A stretch of DNA of 64,000 nucleotides from contig JAICWP010000006.1 in the NCBI GenBank assembly GCA_025934735.1, positions 124,001 through 188,000 of the forward strand, given 5' to 3'. The notes beneath the pieces were generated by a model. That model saw nothing but the letters and a program-made list of their open reading frames with translations, was not told the DNA's origin and ran no database searches. Made by a program: the position numbers and the translations under genes. Positions 26,053 to 35,466 of this stretch are shown here, in pieces; the first letter of the stretch is position 1; every line of letters begins with the position of its first letter. This DNA is from Terriglobales bacterium. GTDB taxonomy: Bacteria > Acidobacteriota > Terriglobia > Terriglobales > Acidobacteriaceae.

Positions 26053-26277
26053 ACTGTTCGGCGGGGAATCATTCCGGCTTCGGGCTGACAGGCCTGCCCC
26101 GAAGCACGTCGCGCGCAGTACATCGGCGCTACACGCAAGATCCATCACGGCTGAAGCCGTTCAGGATCACTCCACTTAATTACAGGCGCTGAATGGCTTT
26201 ACTGCTTACTGCTCACAGTTGCCCTAGCCCGGCGCTCCTCGCTAGAATCCGGGCTGCCACGGGAAGGAGCATTCCTC

Positions 26278-27027
26278 ATGAGTTCCACGCCTGCCGCGGC
26301 CCCGCAGAGCGCGCCTCCTGCATTATCGGAAGCGCAACGCATCCTGAACACGTTTATTGCGCCCAGTAAGACTTTCAGCGATTTGCGGCAAAACTCGGGC
26401 TGGTGGGCGCCGTGGCTGCTGATAGCCATCGCCTCTATGGCTTTCATTGCGGTGGTGGACCACAAGGTCGGCTTTGACCAGGTGGCGCACAACATTATTA
26501 GCAGCTCTTCCCGCGCCGAGCAGGTGGAGCAACTACCTCCCGACCAGCTCGCGCAACGCTATGCGAGCATCGCCAGGTTTTCGCGCATCATGGCTTACGC
26601 CAGTCCCGTCACCGGGCTGGTTCTGTACCTGATTATTGCAGCACTGCTGATGGGCAGCTTCCGCTTCGGGGCGGGTGCGGAGGTGGGATACAAAACCTCG
26701 CTGGCCATCGTGATGTATGGAAGCTTGCCTTTTGTGATTAGTGCTCTGCTGGGCATCGCATCGCTCACTTCCGGCGCGAACCCTGAGAGCTTCAACATTA
26801 ATAATCCCGTGGCCAGTAATCCGGCGTATTTCATGGATATGGCCGCCAACAAATTCTTCTACACTATGGCTTCCGCGCTGGATGTGTTCACTATCTGGTG
26901 CATCGTGCTGATGGCCATCGGCTTCGCGCACAACACCAAGTTGCGTGCGGCCACCTGCTTCACCGTGATCGCCAGCTGGTACATATTGTGGAAACTGATG
27001 GCGGCAGGCCTAGCGCTGCTCTCCTGA
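26278..27027 (+). CDS. YIP1 family membrane protein
   Basis: A 249-residue protein with a short Pro/Ala-rich N-terminus and then the Yip1 domain pattern: RILNTFIAPSKTFSDL, a first membrane segment around WWAPWLLIAIASMAFI, and four more hydrophobic segments ending with LRAATCFTVIASWYILW. Bacterial YIP1 proteins are multi-pass inner-membrane proteins of unknown role. The ATG at 26278 follows GGAAGGAG. It stands alone between repeat-rich gaps. Confidence 0.82.
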   Translation: MSSTPAAAPQSAPPALSEAQRILNTFIAPSKTFSDLRQNSGWWAPWLLIAIASMAFIAVVDHKVGFDQVAHNIISSSSRAEQVEQLPPDQLAQRYASIARFSRIMAYASPVTGLVLYLIIAALLMGSFRFGAGAEVGYKTSLAIVMYGSLPFVISALLGIASLTSGANPESFNINNPVASNPAYFMDMAANKFFYTMASALDVFTIWCIVLMAIGFAHNTKLRAATCFTVIASWYILWKLMAAGLALLS

Positions 27028-27395
27028 GCGGGCGAAGCGAGACAGGGTTCAGGAGTGTGGCCCGCGCCACTCTTAACCGCTATTTCTTAGCCGTGGGCCG
27101 AAATGCCTTCCACCTACTCAGCGCTTCTTGGCCGAATAGGGGTATTTCGACTCGGGCGTGCGCCCTCGCTCAATATGACAGTGAAATGTAAGGTGAGACA
27201 GAAGATGGTTCTACGAAATGCTGCTCTCCACCCCTTTCTTGACACTCCCGCGCACCCGCCGATATGCTAAATATTGCTTCCGTAAGAACTTGCGCCGCCT
27301 GTGGGCAGTTGTCGAGGCGGCCGCCAGTAGCCAGCAGCAGTTTGCGCTTCCCGCGGGCCTTCACGGTCGGGTTGGGGACGTGCGGGAGGTTCCAG
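27028..27395. other. Gene-free stretch with a dispersed repeat
   Basis: No gene is supported here. The stretch includes a fixed-arm repeat at 27139-27180 and leads to the ribosome binding site of yceD. A promoter for the yceD-rpmF-plsX-fabD operon must lie here, but I see no clear -35/-10 pair. Confidence 0.5.
27139..27180 (-). repeat. Fixed-arm, variable-core intergenic repeat, copy 4
   Basis: On the minus strand: TGTCATATTGAGCGA, palindromic core GGGCGCACGCCC, then AGTCGAAATACCCC. Nearly identical to the copy at 7255-7296, about 20 kb away. Confidence 0.7.
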
Positions 27396-27947
27396 ATGTT
27401 GATCAGTCTCCACGAGTTAGAGCAGCACCGGGTCGATTTCCAAGAGGAAATCGGGGCCGATGTGATTGATTTCGGGGAAGATATCCACCAGGTGCAACCG
27501 TTGCGCAGCAGCGGGCACGCGGACCTGGTGGAAGAACGCCAGGGGCGTCGGGAGCGGATTCAAGACATTCGCGTGGTGGGCGACTTCTCCACCCGCCTGG
27601 AAATGAATTGCGCGCGCTGCCTGGAGCCGATTTTGCGCGATGTGACCGGCGACTTCGACCTGCTTTACCGTCCCCGAGGCGCCGACTCCGGCGTGAAAGA
27701 CAGGACGGTTCCTCACGATGAGGCGGAGGTCAGCTACTACACTGGGGACGGCGTGCTGCTGGAAGATGTGCTGCGAGAGCAAGTGCTGCTGGCCATGCCG
27801 CTAAAGGCGGTATGCCGCGAAGATTGCCGCGGGCTGTGCCCGCATTGCGGCCGCAATCTGAATATTGAACAGTGCAATTGCTCCGAACCGCTGCGGGAGC
27901 CGCGCTGGTCGGCGCTAAAAGAGATCAAGGATAAGCTGCAAAGCTAG
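27396..27947 (+). CDS. yceD: YceD/DUF177 family protein
   Basis: A 183-residue protein from the ATG at 27396, preceded by GGGAGG at 27384-27389. It shows the DUF177 pattern: an N-terminal strand MLISLHELEQHRVDF, CARCLEP near the middle, and a C-terminal Cys-rich segment CREDCRGLCPHCGRNL with a final CNC, probably binding zinc. YceD is needed for 23S rRNA accumulation in some bacteria and its gene is commonly fused in an operon with rpmF and plsX, as here. The rpmF ATG follows at 66 bp. Confidence 0.9.
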   Translation: MLISLHELEQHRVDFQEEIGADVIDFGEDIHQVQPLRSSGHADLVEERQGRRERIQDIRVVGDFSTRLEMNCARCLEPILRDVTGDFDLLYRPRGADSGVKDRTVPHDEAEVSYYTGDGVLLEDVLREQVLLAMPLKAVCREDCRGLCPHCGRNLNIEQCNCSEPLREPRWSALKEIKDKLQS

Positions 27948-28013
27948 AATTCGCCGGTTTAAGCTGGAGTGGGGCAATGCCCCGTTTCCGCAGGCCGGCA
28001 AAAAGAGGATTCC

Positions 28014-28199
28014 ATGGCAAACCCGAAACGACGTCATTCCCAAAGGCGCACTTCCACCCGGCGTGCGCACGACCATCTGACCGCCCATTCACTATCTGAA
28101 TGCCCCAACTGCCACGAACGCAAAATGCCGCATCGCGCCTGCCCCAAATGCGGCTACTATAAGGGCCGCGAAGTGCTGGAGATGGAAGAGTCCAAGTAA
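28014..28199 (+). CDS. rpmF: Ribosomal protein bL32
   Basis: A 61-residue basic protein starting MANPKRRHSQRRTSTRRAHD, with a zinc-ribbon CPNC at about residues 31-34 and CPKC at about 44-47. This is the four-Cys form of L32, a component of the large ribosomal subunit. The ATG at 28014 fits the family start better than a longer upstream frame. It lies between yceD and plsX, the classic arrangement. Confidence 0.97.
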   Translation: MANPKRRHSQRRTSTRRAHDHLTAHSLSECPNCHERKMPHRACPKCGYYKGREVLEMEESK

Positions 28200-28220
28200 G
28201 CGGTTCCGTTCTGGCTACCG

Positions 28221-29237
28221 ATGGCAACCATAGCAGTGGACGCGATGGGCTCGGACCGTGCGCCCAAGCCTGAAATTGAAGGCGCGATTCTGGCGGCGCG
28301 GCATCACCACGTCCACGTTCTGCTGGTGGGCAAGGAAGAAGTGCTAAGCCAGGAACTGGCCCACCACAGGCAGGCGTCGCGGCTGCCCATCGAAATCGTC
28401 CATGCCAGCGAAGCCATCACCATGGAGGACAAAGCGGCGCAGGCGCTGCGTGTCAAGCGTGATTCCTCCATGCGCGTGGGTTTGCGCCTGGTGCGTGAAG
28501 GCCGGGCCGCCGGTTTTGTAACCGCCGGCAATACCGGGGCCGCCATGGCCACGGCCAAGATCATCCTGGGCACGCTGCCCGGGGTGGACCGTCCCGCGCT
28601 GGCAGCCGTTTTCCCTACCGCTGCCGGCACCGCCGCCATCCTGGTGGACGTGGGCGCCAACGTGGACTGCAAGCCGCAGAACCTGGAGCAGTTCGCGGTA
28701 ATGGGCGAGATTTATTTTCGCAGCATCTTCGGAACCCGCCGCCCGCGAGTGGGCCTGCTCTCCATCGGGGAAGAAGAAACCAAGGGCAACGAACTTACCC
28801 GCGAGTCTTACAAGCTGCTGAAGCAGCTGCCGCTGAATTTCATCGGGAATGTCGAAGGACGCGACCTGTACAACGGCCATGTGGATGTGATCGTCTGCGA
28901 CGGTTTTGTGGGAAACGTGGCGCTCAAAATTTCTGAAGGCGTGGTGGAGCTGGTGCGGGAGGCCCTAAAGGATTCGCTGCGCGCCACCATCACCCGCCAG
29001 GTCGGCTTCCTGCTCTCGCGCAAGGCATTTGTGGAATTCAAAAAGCGCGTGGACTACACCGAATACGGCGGGGCGCCTCTGCTGGGACTGAAGGGCGTGT
29101 GCATTGTGAGCCACGGCTCCTCCAATGCCAATGCCATTAAAAACGCGGTGCGCGTGGCCTCCGAATTCGGCCAGCACCAGATCAATGCCAAAATCGAGCA
29201 GGAACTGAGCCGCCTGCCTGCCGAAATCACCTCCTGA
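28221..29237 (+). CDS. plsX: Phosphate acyltransferase PlsX
   Basis: A 338-residue protein with the family start [14 protein letters not shown], then TAGNTGA in [29 protein letters not shown] and [12 protein letters not shown], and the C-terminal [13 protein letters not shown]. PlsX turns acyl-ACP into acyl-phosphate, the substrate for the PlsY glycerol-3-phosphate acyltransferase, so it starts phospholipid synthesis. It follows rpmF by 21 bp and precedes fabD by 12 bp. Confidence 0.97.
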   Translation: MATIAVDAMGSDRAPKPEIEGAILAARHHHVHVLLVGKEEVLSQELAHHRQASRLPIEIVHASEAITMEDKAAQALRVKRDSSMRVGLRLVREGRAAGFVTAGNTGAAMATAKIILGTLPGVDRPALAAVFPTAAGTAAILVDVGANVDCKPQNLEQFAVMGEIYFRSIFGTRRPRVGLLSIGEEETKGNELTRESYKLLKQLPLNFIGNVEGRDLYNGHVDVIVCDGFVGNVALKISEGVVELVREALKDSLRATITRQVGFLLSRKAFVEFKKRVDYTEYGGAPLLGLKGVCIVSHGSSNANAIKNAVRVASEFGQHQINAKIEQELSRLPAEITS

Positions 29238-29249
29238 CCGGATTCGCGC

Positions 29250-30272
29250 ATGAGTGAAGACTCCCGCCTGCCCTACCACCCCGTGGGCCATGAGCCCAAG
29301 CCCGGCGAGCGCGTGCACGCCGGCAACATCGCTTTCCTGTTCCCGGGCCAGGGGTCGCAAAAGGTGGGCATGGGCAAAGAGCTGTCCGAGCTTTATCCGG
29401 TGGCCATGGAAACTTTCCAGGAGGCCGACTCGGCGCTGGGGTACAAGCTGTCGCAGCTATGCTGGGAAGGACCGGAAGACAAACTCAAGCTGACCGAAAT
29501 CACCCAGCCCGCCATCCTGACCATGTCGGTGGCTGTGTTCCGGGTGCTGCGCGAGCTGGGCATTGTGCCGCGCTATGCCGCCGGCCACAGCCTGGGCGAA
29601 TACTCGGCGCACGTGGCCGCAGGCACGCTGCAGTTTGCCGACGCGGTGCGCACCGTGCGCAATCGCGGCCAATACATGCAGAAAGCCGTGCCCGTAGGCG
29701 AAGGCGCGATGGCCGCCATTCTGGGCATGCCGCTGGAGCAGGTGGCGCAGGTTTGCGCTGAAGCCGCCCGAGGACAGATCTGCCAGCCGGCCAACATTAA
29801 TTCACCCGATCAGGTAGTCATTTCGGGGAGCACGCCGGCGGTGGAACGCGCTGCAGAGCTCGCGAAGGGCCGGGGCGCCAAGAAAGCCATCATGCTGCCG
29901 GTAAGCGCACCCTTCCATTGCGCGCTCATGAAGCCGGCGCAGGAACACCTGGCTGCCGACCTGAACAAGCTGACCTTCAGCCGCCCCGAGGTTCCGGTGG
30001 CCTGCAATGTGGATGCGGCGCTGGTTGAGACCGGCGATAAGAGTTGCGATGCGCTGGTCCGCCAGGTCACCGGCGCGGTGCGCTGGGAGGAATCCATGCG
30101 CCTGCTCATCGCGCACGGGGTGGAGATGTTTCTCGAAGCTGGCCCCGGCAAGGTGCTCTGCGGCCTGATGCGCCAGATTGACCGAGCCAAGACCTGCCTC
30201 AACGTAGAAGACGACGCCTCACTGCAGAAAGTGGTAAATCATTTCAGCCAAGTGAAGAGCGGGGCGTTTTGA
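29250..30272 (+). CDS. fabD: Malonyl-CoA-ACP transacylase
   Basis: A 340-residue protein with the family's IAFLFPGQGSQ motif at residues about 27-37, the nucleophile GHSLGE (Ser114) and the active-site His in SAPFHCALM. It loads malonyl groups onto acyl carrier protein for fatty acid elongation. About 25 residues precede the usual family start, and this extension contains no motif I recognise, but ATG at 29250 sits well in the operon. fabH, fabG and acpP are not in the window. Confidence 0.96.
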   Translation: MSEDSRLPYHPVGHEPKPGERVHAGNIAFLFPGQGSQKVGMGKELSELYPVAMETFQEADSALGYKLSQLCWEGPEDKLKLTEITQPAILTMSVAVFRVLRELGIVPRYAAGHSLGEYSAHVAAGTLQFADAVRTVRNRGQYMQKAVPVGEGAMAAILGMPLEQVAQVCAEAARGQICQPANINSPDQVVISGSTPAVERAAELAKGRGAKKAIMLPVSAPFHCALMKPAQEHLAADLNKLTFSRPEVPVACNVDAALVETGDKSCDALVRQVTGAVRWEESMRLLIAHGVEMFLEAGPGKVLCGLMRQIDRAKTCLNVEDDASLQKVVNHFSQVKSGAF

Positions 30273-30285
30273 GTGACCTCAGTGT

Positions 30286-30444
30286 TCAGTGGCTGAATCC
30301 CACCAGGAAAATTGCGATTCCGAGGGCGACGATACAGGCCAGAATCACGGCGCCAATCAGGAATTTGCGAAAACTGCGGCGCTGCTGTGGCCCGAGTTGC
30401 GGCTCCGGCGGTATATCCGGCGAAGGAGTAGGCATTGCGCTCAT
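30286..30444 (-). CDS. Small single-pass membrane protein, 52 residues
   Basis: An ATG at 30442-30444 opens a 52-codon frame encoding a Pro-rich N-terminus (MSAMPTPSPDIPPEP), a basic junction QQRRSFRKF and one hydrophobic helix (about residues 29-50) ending in GFSH. This cytoplasmic basic patch followed by a helix is typical of small membrane proteins. There is no strong ribosome binding site and no known family match by eye. Its stop is 14 bp from the convergent fabD stop. Confidence 0.55.
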   Translation of the reverse strand: MSAMPTPSPDIPPEPQLGPQQRRSFRKFLIGAVILACIVALGIAIFLVGFSH

Positions 30445-30799
30445 AGTTATGTAGATGCAAAGGGCCAGCAGAGCGACAGCACCGCTTGGACGCGGACCAG
30501 TCCAGGTGAATCTTCCCCACAGGGGCTAAAGCCCCGACTTTAGGCAGCTCCATACGGCACGGCTGAAGCCGTGCCCGTTCGAAACATGTGGATGGCCTTA
30601 GCTGAAGCCGTGCCTTCCGAAGCATGTGGATGGCCTTAGCTGAAGCCGTGTGCTTTCAGAACGAGCGTGGTCTTATGGCAATGGATGGATTCGCCGGCGC
30701 CGCCGACGCTGCCGTGCTCAAGCATCAATGTCGCAGGGCTCAATGCTGAGGAATGAGTGCTGATTGCGGGGATTTCGAACGGGCAATCATCAAAGATGA
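30445..30799. other. Gene-free stretch with short tandem repeats
   Basis: No coding region is supported. It includes palindromes GGGGCTAAAGCCCC and GGCACGGCTGAAGCCGTGCC and the tandem repeats listed at 30564-30659. Confidence 0.6.
30564..30659. repeat. 38-39-bp tandem repeat with palindromic GGCTGAAGCC
   Basis: Units start at TGAAGCCGTG (30564, 30603 and 30641) and carry CATGTGGATGGCCTTAGC; two complete units and a partial third are seen. The related ACGGCTGAAGCCGT palindrome also occurs at about 26145-26158. Confidence 0.7.
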
Positions 30800-31288
30800 T
30801 CAATAGGGCGAGAAGCTGAGCGTTTTATCCGACTTCTCCACCCAAACGTGCGCCTGGTCAACCCGGCCGTTGACCTCCACCCCGACAACCACTCCGCTGC
30901 CGCCTTTGGGATGGATCGCGCCCACAATCTTGAAGCTACGAATCAAGCCCCACTGCCCGCCCGGCCCCCAATCTGTATAGAACTCGTTATAAGGATAGCG
31001 GGCGTACTTTTCCGGGTGCTGCTGCCAGTTGGGATCGTGCATCCAGACGCCGTAGGCCGCTTTGTAGTCCTGCTTCTGCAGATCGGCGAAGAACTGCTTG
31101 ACCAGGTGTTCTTGCGGCCAGTAGCGGTTTACCCAGAGCAGAACCGCCAGCACCACGATGACCGCCACGATGATGGAGATTTTGATTTTGCGCTTGCGCT
31201 CCTTGGCGGGATCGTAAGGCGGCGCTTCAAACAGAGTCTTGGAGGAGTAAGTGGGAGGCGCCGGGCTGGGCTGGTCACTTTCAGGCAT
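30800..31288 (-). CDS. Membrane-anchored hypothetical protein, 162 residues
   Basis: A 162-residue protein: a Pro/Ser-rich cytoplasmic N-terminus, a basic patch KERKRKIK, one membrane helix (about residues 34-54), and an extracytoplasmic domain of about 105 residues containing LVKQFFADLQKQDYKAAYGVW and FYTDWGPGGQWG. The outer part resembles NTF2/DUF4878-like small domains, but that is only a guess. Start ATG preceded by AGAAGAG. Function unknown. Confidence 0.7.
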   Translation of the reverse strand: MPESDQPSPAPPTYSSKTLFEAPPYDPAKERKRKIKISIIVAVIVVLAVLLWVNRYWPQEHLVKQFFADLQKQDYKAAYGVWMHDPNWQQHPEKYARYPYNEFYTDWGPGGQWGLIRSFKIVGAIHPKGGSGVVVGVEVNGRVDQAHVWVEKSDKTLSFSPY

Positions 31289-31496
31289 AGCTCTTCTTAG
31301 AAGGATAGCGGATTTCAGGGCGAGATGGGAAATTGCCTCAAGTATCGTACGGCGATGTTGCTGGCTAACAGCAACTTCCTCGCCGCGATGAAGCGCGGAT
31401 TAACCGCTGATGACACCGCGCTGAGCGCAAGGTACTTCGGCTCGAACTGCGCCATTGGTGCGCGCTTCGGCTCAGGATGACATGGAAGATGAGCGC

Positions 31497-32609
31497 CTAT
31501 AGGGAGCGCTTGAACAGCGGTATGGCGATGGCCATCATGACCACTGCAAATAGTGTCAGGATGACTAGATCCTGCCAAATGGCGACGAAGCCCGCCTCCT
31601 TCAGCAGCAGCGCCTTGAATCCGTGCACCGCGTAAGTGAAGGGATCGGCTCTGGCGACCCCCCGCAGCCACCACGGGAAAGCTTCGATGGGATAGATGGA
31701 GCCGCTGGGAAAGAACAGCAACGTGTTCAGGATGCCGAAGGTGGCGCGCGGCACCAGCGGATCCTCCACCCGCACCATCATAAGGAACATCATGGCGTTG
31801 AAGGAGACCGACGTCAGAATGATGAGCAGCAACAGCCACAGCGCCGTGCGCGGATCAAAAATGCTGCCCACCCCGGCCAGCAGCGAACCAATCACGGTGA
31901 TCACAATGCCGGCGGCCACCGCCTTGATGGCCCCCGCTCCATTCAAGCCCAGCACCAGTTCCGTCTTAGTGATGGGCGTGACCAGGTAGCCTTCGTGCAC
32001 GCCGCGCGCCTTATCGTCAATGTAGAGCATGCCGCCGCCGATCATCACGGAAACGAACATGGCGAGCGTAATGGAGCCGGGCAGCAGGTACTTCATGTAC
32101 TCGATGTAGGGATACAGTTCCACAATGTCGAGCACGTTCTGCTGGATAATGCGCGGCTGCACCTCCGGCTCATTCAGGGACTTGGTCAGCTCGGTGAAGC
32201 TCTGCTCCAGGGCCGAGCTCATGAAGTTGTCGCTGTTGTCCACCACCAGGGCGATGCGAGGATGGTTCTCCTCGTACACCCGCCGCGAATACTCCGGTGG
32301 AATGATGACAGCGCCCTGCAGCTTGCCGTCGCGCACGTCCTTCACCGCTTCCCTTTCACTCTGGTAGTACACCGGCAGGAAGGTGCGCATATTGGCGCGC
32401 ACAGATTCGAAGGCTTCGCGCACTTTTAAGGACTGCGTGCCATGGTCCTGGTCCACCACGCCCAGCTTGGCGTCGCGAATCTTGCCGCCGAACGCGTTGC
32501 CCAGCACGATCAACTGGATCAGCGGAAATACCATGGAAACCAGCATCAGGGCCGGCGAGCGAAAGAATTTGCGCAATTCGCGTTCGATAATGGCAAAGGT
32601 TCGGTTCAT
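31497..32609 (-). CDS. ABC-2 type transporter permease
   Basis: A 370-residue permease: one N-terminal membrane helix after ERELRKFFRSPALML, a large extracytoplasmic domain (about residues 42-175), and five C-terminal membrane helices. This is the ABC-2 layout of drug and polysaccharide exporters (YbhS/YbhR-like). Its ATG overlaps the ATPase stop codon as ATGA, so translation is coupled. It is the last gene of the TetR-HlyD-ATPase-permease unit. Confidence 0.9.
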   Translation of the reverse strand: MNRTFAIIERELRKFFRSPALMLVSMVFPLIQLIVLGNAFGGKIRDAKLGVVDQDHGTQSLKVREAFESVRANMRTFLPVYYQSEREAVKDVRDGKLQGAVIIPPEYSRRVYEENHPRIALVVDNSDNFMSSALEQSFTELTKSLNEPEVQPRIIQQNVLDIVELYPYIEYMKYLLPGSITLAMFVSVMIGGGMLYIDDKARGVHEGYLVTPITKTELVLGLNGAGAIKAVAAGIVITVIGSLLAGVGSIFDPRTALWLLLLIILTSVSFNAMMFLMMVRVEDPLVPRATFGILNTLLFFPSGSIYPIEAFPWWLRGVARADPFTYAVHGFKALLLKEAGFVAIWQDLVILTLFAVVMMAIAIPLFKRSL

Positions 32610-33637
32610 GGGCGCAATCCCGGCCGGGGCGGCATGACGAAGCTATAAGCCTTCACGGCTTCGTCGCGCAGCTGCCGGCCTGTGTAGTGGACGAACACGT
32701 CGTCCAACGTGGTGTTCTGCACGGTAAGGCTGCGCACCTCCACGCCCGACTTCACCGCCAGTTCCACCAGTTCGGTGGTGGTGCGCGAGCCATTCCCGGT
32801 GAGCACACGGAAGGTGTTGCCGCCTTCAGCCTGCACTGAAGTGACCTCTGAAAGCGCATGCAGCTGCTGCTCCCAGTCCGGCGGCGCGGCGGAAAACTGG
32901 GCTTCAATCACGTTGCTGCCGGGCACGCTCGCCTTCAGCGCCTTGGGCGTGTCCAGGGCCACCAACTTGCCGTGGTCCACGATGGCGATGCGGTCGCACA
33001 GGCGATCGGCCTCGTCCATGTAATGCGTGGTGATCAGGATGGTGAGCTGCCGGTGCGACTTGATGTTGCCCAGCATCTCCCAGACGGCCACGCGCGATAC
33101 TGGGTCCAGCCCGGTGGTGGGCTCGTCGAGAAAGAAAATCCTGGGGCTGTGGACCAGGCCGCGCGCAATCTCCAGGCGCCGCCGCATGCCGCCGGAAAGC
33201 GTCTTGGTTTGCGCTCCCCGCCACTTCGAAAGGTCCACCAGCTCCAGCAGTTCGTCCACGTTCTTCTTCCGTTCGCGAGGCGGAACGTCGTAGAGCTTGG
33301 CGTAGATATTGAGGTTCTCCTCCACAGTCAGATCGAGATCGCTGGTCAGAGCCTGGGGAATCACGCCGATGGCGCGCCGCGCGGCATCGGGCTCGCGACG
33401 CACGTCGTGTCCGGCGATGCGCGCCACGCCGGACGTAATAGGCAGCAGCGTCGTCATCATGCGGATGAGGGTGGACTTGCCGGCTCCGTTAGGCCCCAGC
33501 AGGCCAAAGGTTTCGCCATCGTCCACCGAGAAGGAGATGTCGTCCACGGCGGTGAAATCGCCATACTTTTTGACAATGTGGTCCACCTCGATGGACTTGG
33601 CCACGCCATTGCTGCCGTTGTGCTTTAGATCCGCCAT
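32606..33637 (-). CDS. ABC transporter ATP-binding protein of the efflux operon
   Basis: A protein of about 343 residues with Walker A LGPNGAGKST, signature LSGGMRRRLEIARGL, Walker B FFLDEPTTGLD and a C-terminal domain typical of ATPases that power ABC-2 exporters (YbhF/CcmA-type). The ATG at 33635-33637 has GGAG 8 bases upstream; a GTG at 33644-33646 overlaps the HlyD stop codon and is a plausible alternative. It precedes the permease with a 4-base overlap. The substrate is unknown. Confidence 0.92.
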   Translation of the reverse strand: MADLKHNGSNGVAKSIEVDHIVKKYGDFTAVDDISFSVDDGETFGLLGPNGAGKSTLIRMMTTLLPITSGVARIAGHDVRREPDAARRAIGVIPQALTSDLDLTVEENLNIYAKLYDVPPRERKKNVDELLELVDLSKWRGAQTKTLSGGMRRRLEIARGLVHSPRIFFLDEPTTGLDPVSRVAVWEMLGNIKSHRQLTILITTHYMDEADRLCDRIAIVDHGKLVALDTPKALKASVPGSNVIEAQFSAAPPDWEQQLHALSEVTSVQAEGGNTFRVLTGNGSRTTTELVELAVKSGVEVRSLTVQNTTLDDVFVHYTGRQLRDEAVKAYSFVMPPRPGLRP

Positions 33638-33642
33638 CCTGC

Positions 33643-34770
33643 TCACTCCGCCGTGGGCTTGCTTGGCGCTGGCGCCGGTTGCGCCGCCTGTTGCTTGCGC
33701 TGCTGGATGCCGGATTGCAGCCTTGACTCCGGCACCACCACCTCGGCAGTCATGCCCGGCACAAACAGCTCGTTGGGATTATCTACGCGAAGCTTGAGGA
33801 CGACGGTTTTGATGTCACGCTTGCGCCGGCTCACATCGCGCTGGGTGGCGAAATCGCCTTCCACCGCCTTGAAGAAAACTTTGCCCGGCACCACCTGGCC
33901 GCTAGGCATGCGAACATTAAACACGTCGCCTAGCGCGATGCGATCGGCATAGGTTTCCGGCACCGCTGCCCGCACCCAGGTGTCGCTCAAATCCACAATA
34001 GTGACGATGGGCTGGCCGGGATTGATGACCTCACCCTGGCGCGCGGCGCGCACGGAAACCGTGCCGCTTACCGGCGCCAGCACGCGGGTATAGCCCAGAC
34101 GCACCTGGGCTTCGGCCTGCAGCGCGGCAGCGTTGGCCATGTCAGCGCGGGTGGCGGCCACGGTTCTCTGCGCTGCCGTGGCCTGGTGAGTGCGGGCGAT
34201 GGCGGAGTTCAAGTCCGCCTGCGCCGCCCGCACCTGGTCCTGCAAAGCTTTCACCGCCGCCTGCTGCGCCTTGAGCTGCGCGTCCGCCCGATCTTTATCC
34301 TGCTGCGAAGCCACTCCCGAGGCCGCCAGCGACACCGTGCGGGCATGGTCCGTCTGGATCTGCTCCAGGTTGGCTTCCGCCTGTGCCAACTGAGCGCGCG
34401 TGGACTCCAGCCTGGCCTCGGCGTTGGCCACGTCGCCGGCGGTGGAGCCGCGCATAGCCGCCTCGGTGGCCAGCGTCTCAGAAACCTTGGAGCGCAGGCT
34501 GTTGATGGTGGCGGCAGCGGCGCGCTCCTGCGCCTGCAATTCATTGGCATCAAGGAGTGCGATCACATCGCCCGCCTTCACCGGCGTGCCCTCGTCGACC
34601 AGCAGCTTCGTGATGCGCCCCTGGATTTGCGGGCTCACCATCACCTGGTTGGCGTCCACTGTGCCAATTAATTGCAGGCCGTTTTCGCGGCTGGTGGTTG
34701 CCAGGTAATAGATGAACGCTCCAGCGAAGATCACGCTCAAGAGGATGATGAATCGGTTGCGCTGGCTCAC
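33643..34770 (-). CDS. HlyD family efflux adaptor
   Basis: About 375 residues from the GTG at 34768-34770, chosen because AAAGGAG lies 7 bases upstream; the longer frame runs over the tetR gene in another frame. An N-terminal membrane anchor (FIILLSVIFAGAFIYYLA) is followed by the lipoyl-like half motif GRITKLLVDEGTPVKAGD, a long coiled coil (about residues 75-190), and the second lipoyl half LAPVSGTVSVRAARQGE, then a beta-barrel. Such adaptors link an inner-membrane transporter to an outer-membrane channel; no TolC gene is nearby. Gln/Ala/Pro-rich C-terminus. The GTG overlaps the tetR stop. Confidence 0.9.
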   Translation of the reverse strand: MSQRNRFIILLSVIFAGAFIYYLATTSRENGLQLIGTVDANQVMVSPQIQGRITKLLVDEGTPVKAGDVIALLDANELQAQERAAAATINSLRSKVSETLATEAAMRGSTAGDVANAEARLESTRAQLAQAEANLEQIQTDHARTVSLAASGVASQQDKDRADAQLKAQQAAVKALQDQVRAAQADLNSAIARTHQATAAQRTVAATRADMANAAALQAEAQVRLGYTRVLAPVSGTVSVRAARQGEVINPGQPIVTIVDLSDTWVRAAVPETYADRIALGDVFNVRMPSGQVVPGKVFFKAVEGDFATQRDVSRRKRDIKTVVLKLRVDNPNELFVPGMTAEVVVPESRLQSGIQQRKQQAAQPAPAPSKPTAE

Positions 34771-35453
34771 GGCTGCGCTCCTTTCCTGGCCGAGTTGTTG
34801 GCGTTCTGGAACAGCGCCGCGGAGACAAAGTCGAGCACCGCCGCCCGCCGCACGGCAATGCGGTCCGGAGAGAGCGGGTCGCCCGGCGCCATCATGGCAA
34901 TCAGGGGCGCATTGGCGAAATACGAGACCACAATGGCCACCGTGCTGGGCACAAACTGGAAGGGGTCCACGCGGCGAAACTCGCCGGCGGCAATCCCTTC
35001 GCGCAGCACTTCGCTCACTTTTATGAAGATGGGCCGCAAGTAGCGCTGCACAATGCGCCGCAGGTGAGGGGAGGCGTTGCGCCCGGCGCTCATCCACTCC
35101 CGCTGGGCGATGCGCGGCAGCACCGGGTTGCTGGCAATATAATCGAAGTGCGCGGCCACGTAGGCCAGGTATTTCTGCCGCGGCGCCAGGTCGCTGTTCA
35201 GCGCCACGTGTACGCGCTCCGAGAGGCCGGCGAAGATTTGGTCCACCACCGCGCCGTAGAGCGCTTCCTTATCTTTGAAGTAGTAGTAGAGCAGGGCTTT
35301 GTTCACCCGCGCGGCGCGGGCGATGGCGTCAGTACGGGCGCCAGCCACGCCTTCCTGGGCAAACTCGCGCATGGCGGCCTGGAGAATAGCGGCGCGCGTC
35401 TGCTCCGGCTGTCCGCGGCTGCCCAGGCGATGGTTTTTGGAGGTAGTAGCCAT
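34767..35453 (-). CDS. TetR/AcrR family transcriptional regulator
   Basis: A 228-residue regulator with the N-terminal TetR helix-turn-helix: RAAILQAAMREFAQEG, then TDAIARAARVNKALLYYYF and KDKEALY. The C-terminal ligand domain resembles YbiH/CecR-type members. It heads the efflux operon and overlaps hlyD by four bases (GTGA), so it very likely represses its own operon through the palindrome at 35467-35484 and is released by a substrate of the pump. Confidence 0.93.
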   Translation of the reverse strand: MATTSKNHRLGSRGQPEQTRAAILQAAMREFAQEGVAGARTDAIARAARVNKALLYYYFKDKEALYGAVVDQIFAGLSERVHVALNSDLAPRQKYLAYVAAHFDYIASNPVLPRIAQREWMSAGRNASPHLRRIVQRYLRPIFIKVSEVLREGIAAGEFRRVDPFQFVPSTVAIVVSYFANAPLIAMMAPGDPLSPDRIAVRRAAVLDFVSAALFQNANNSARKGAQP

Positions 35454-35466
35454 GGCTGGCCTTAAT

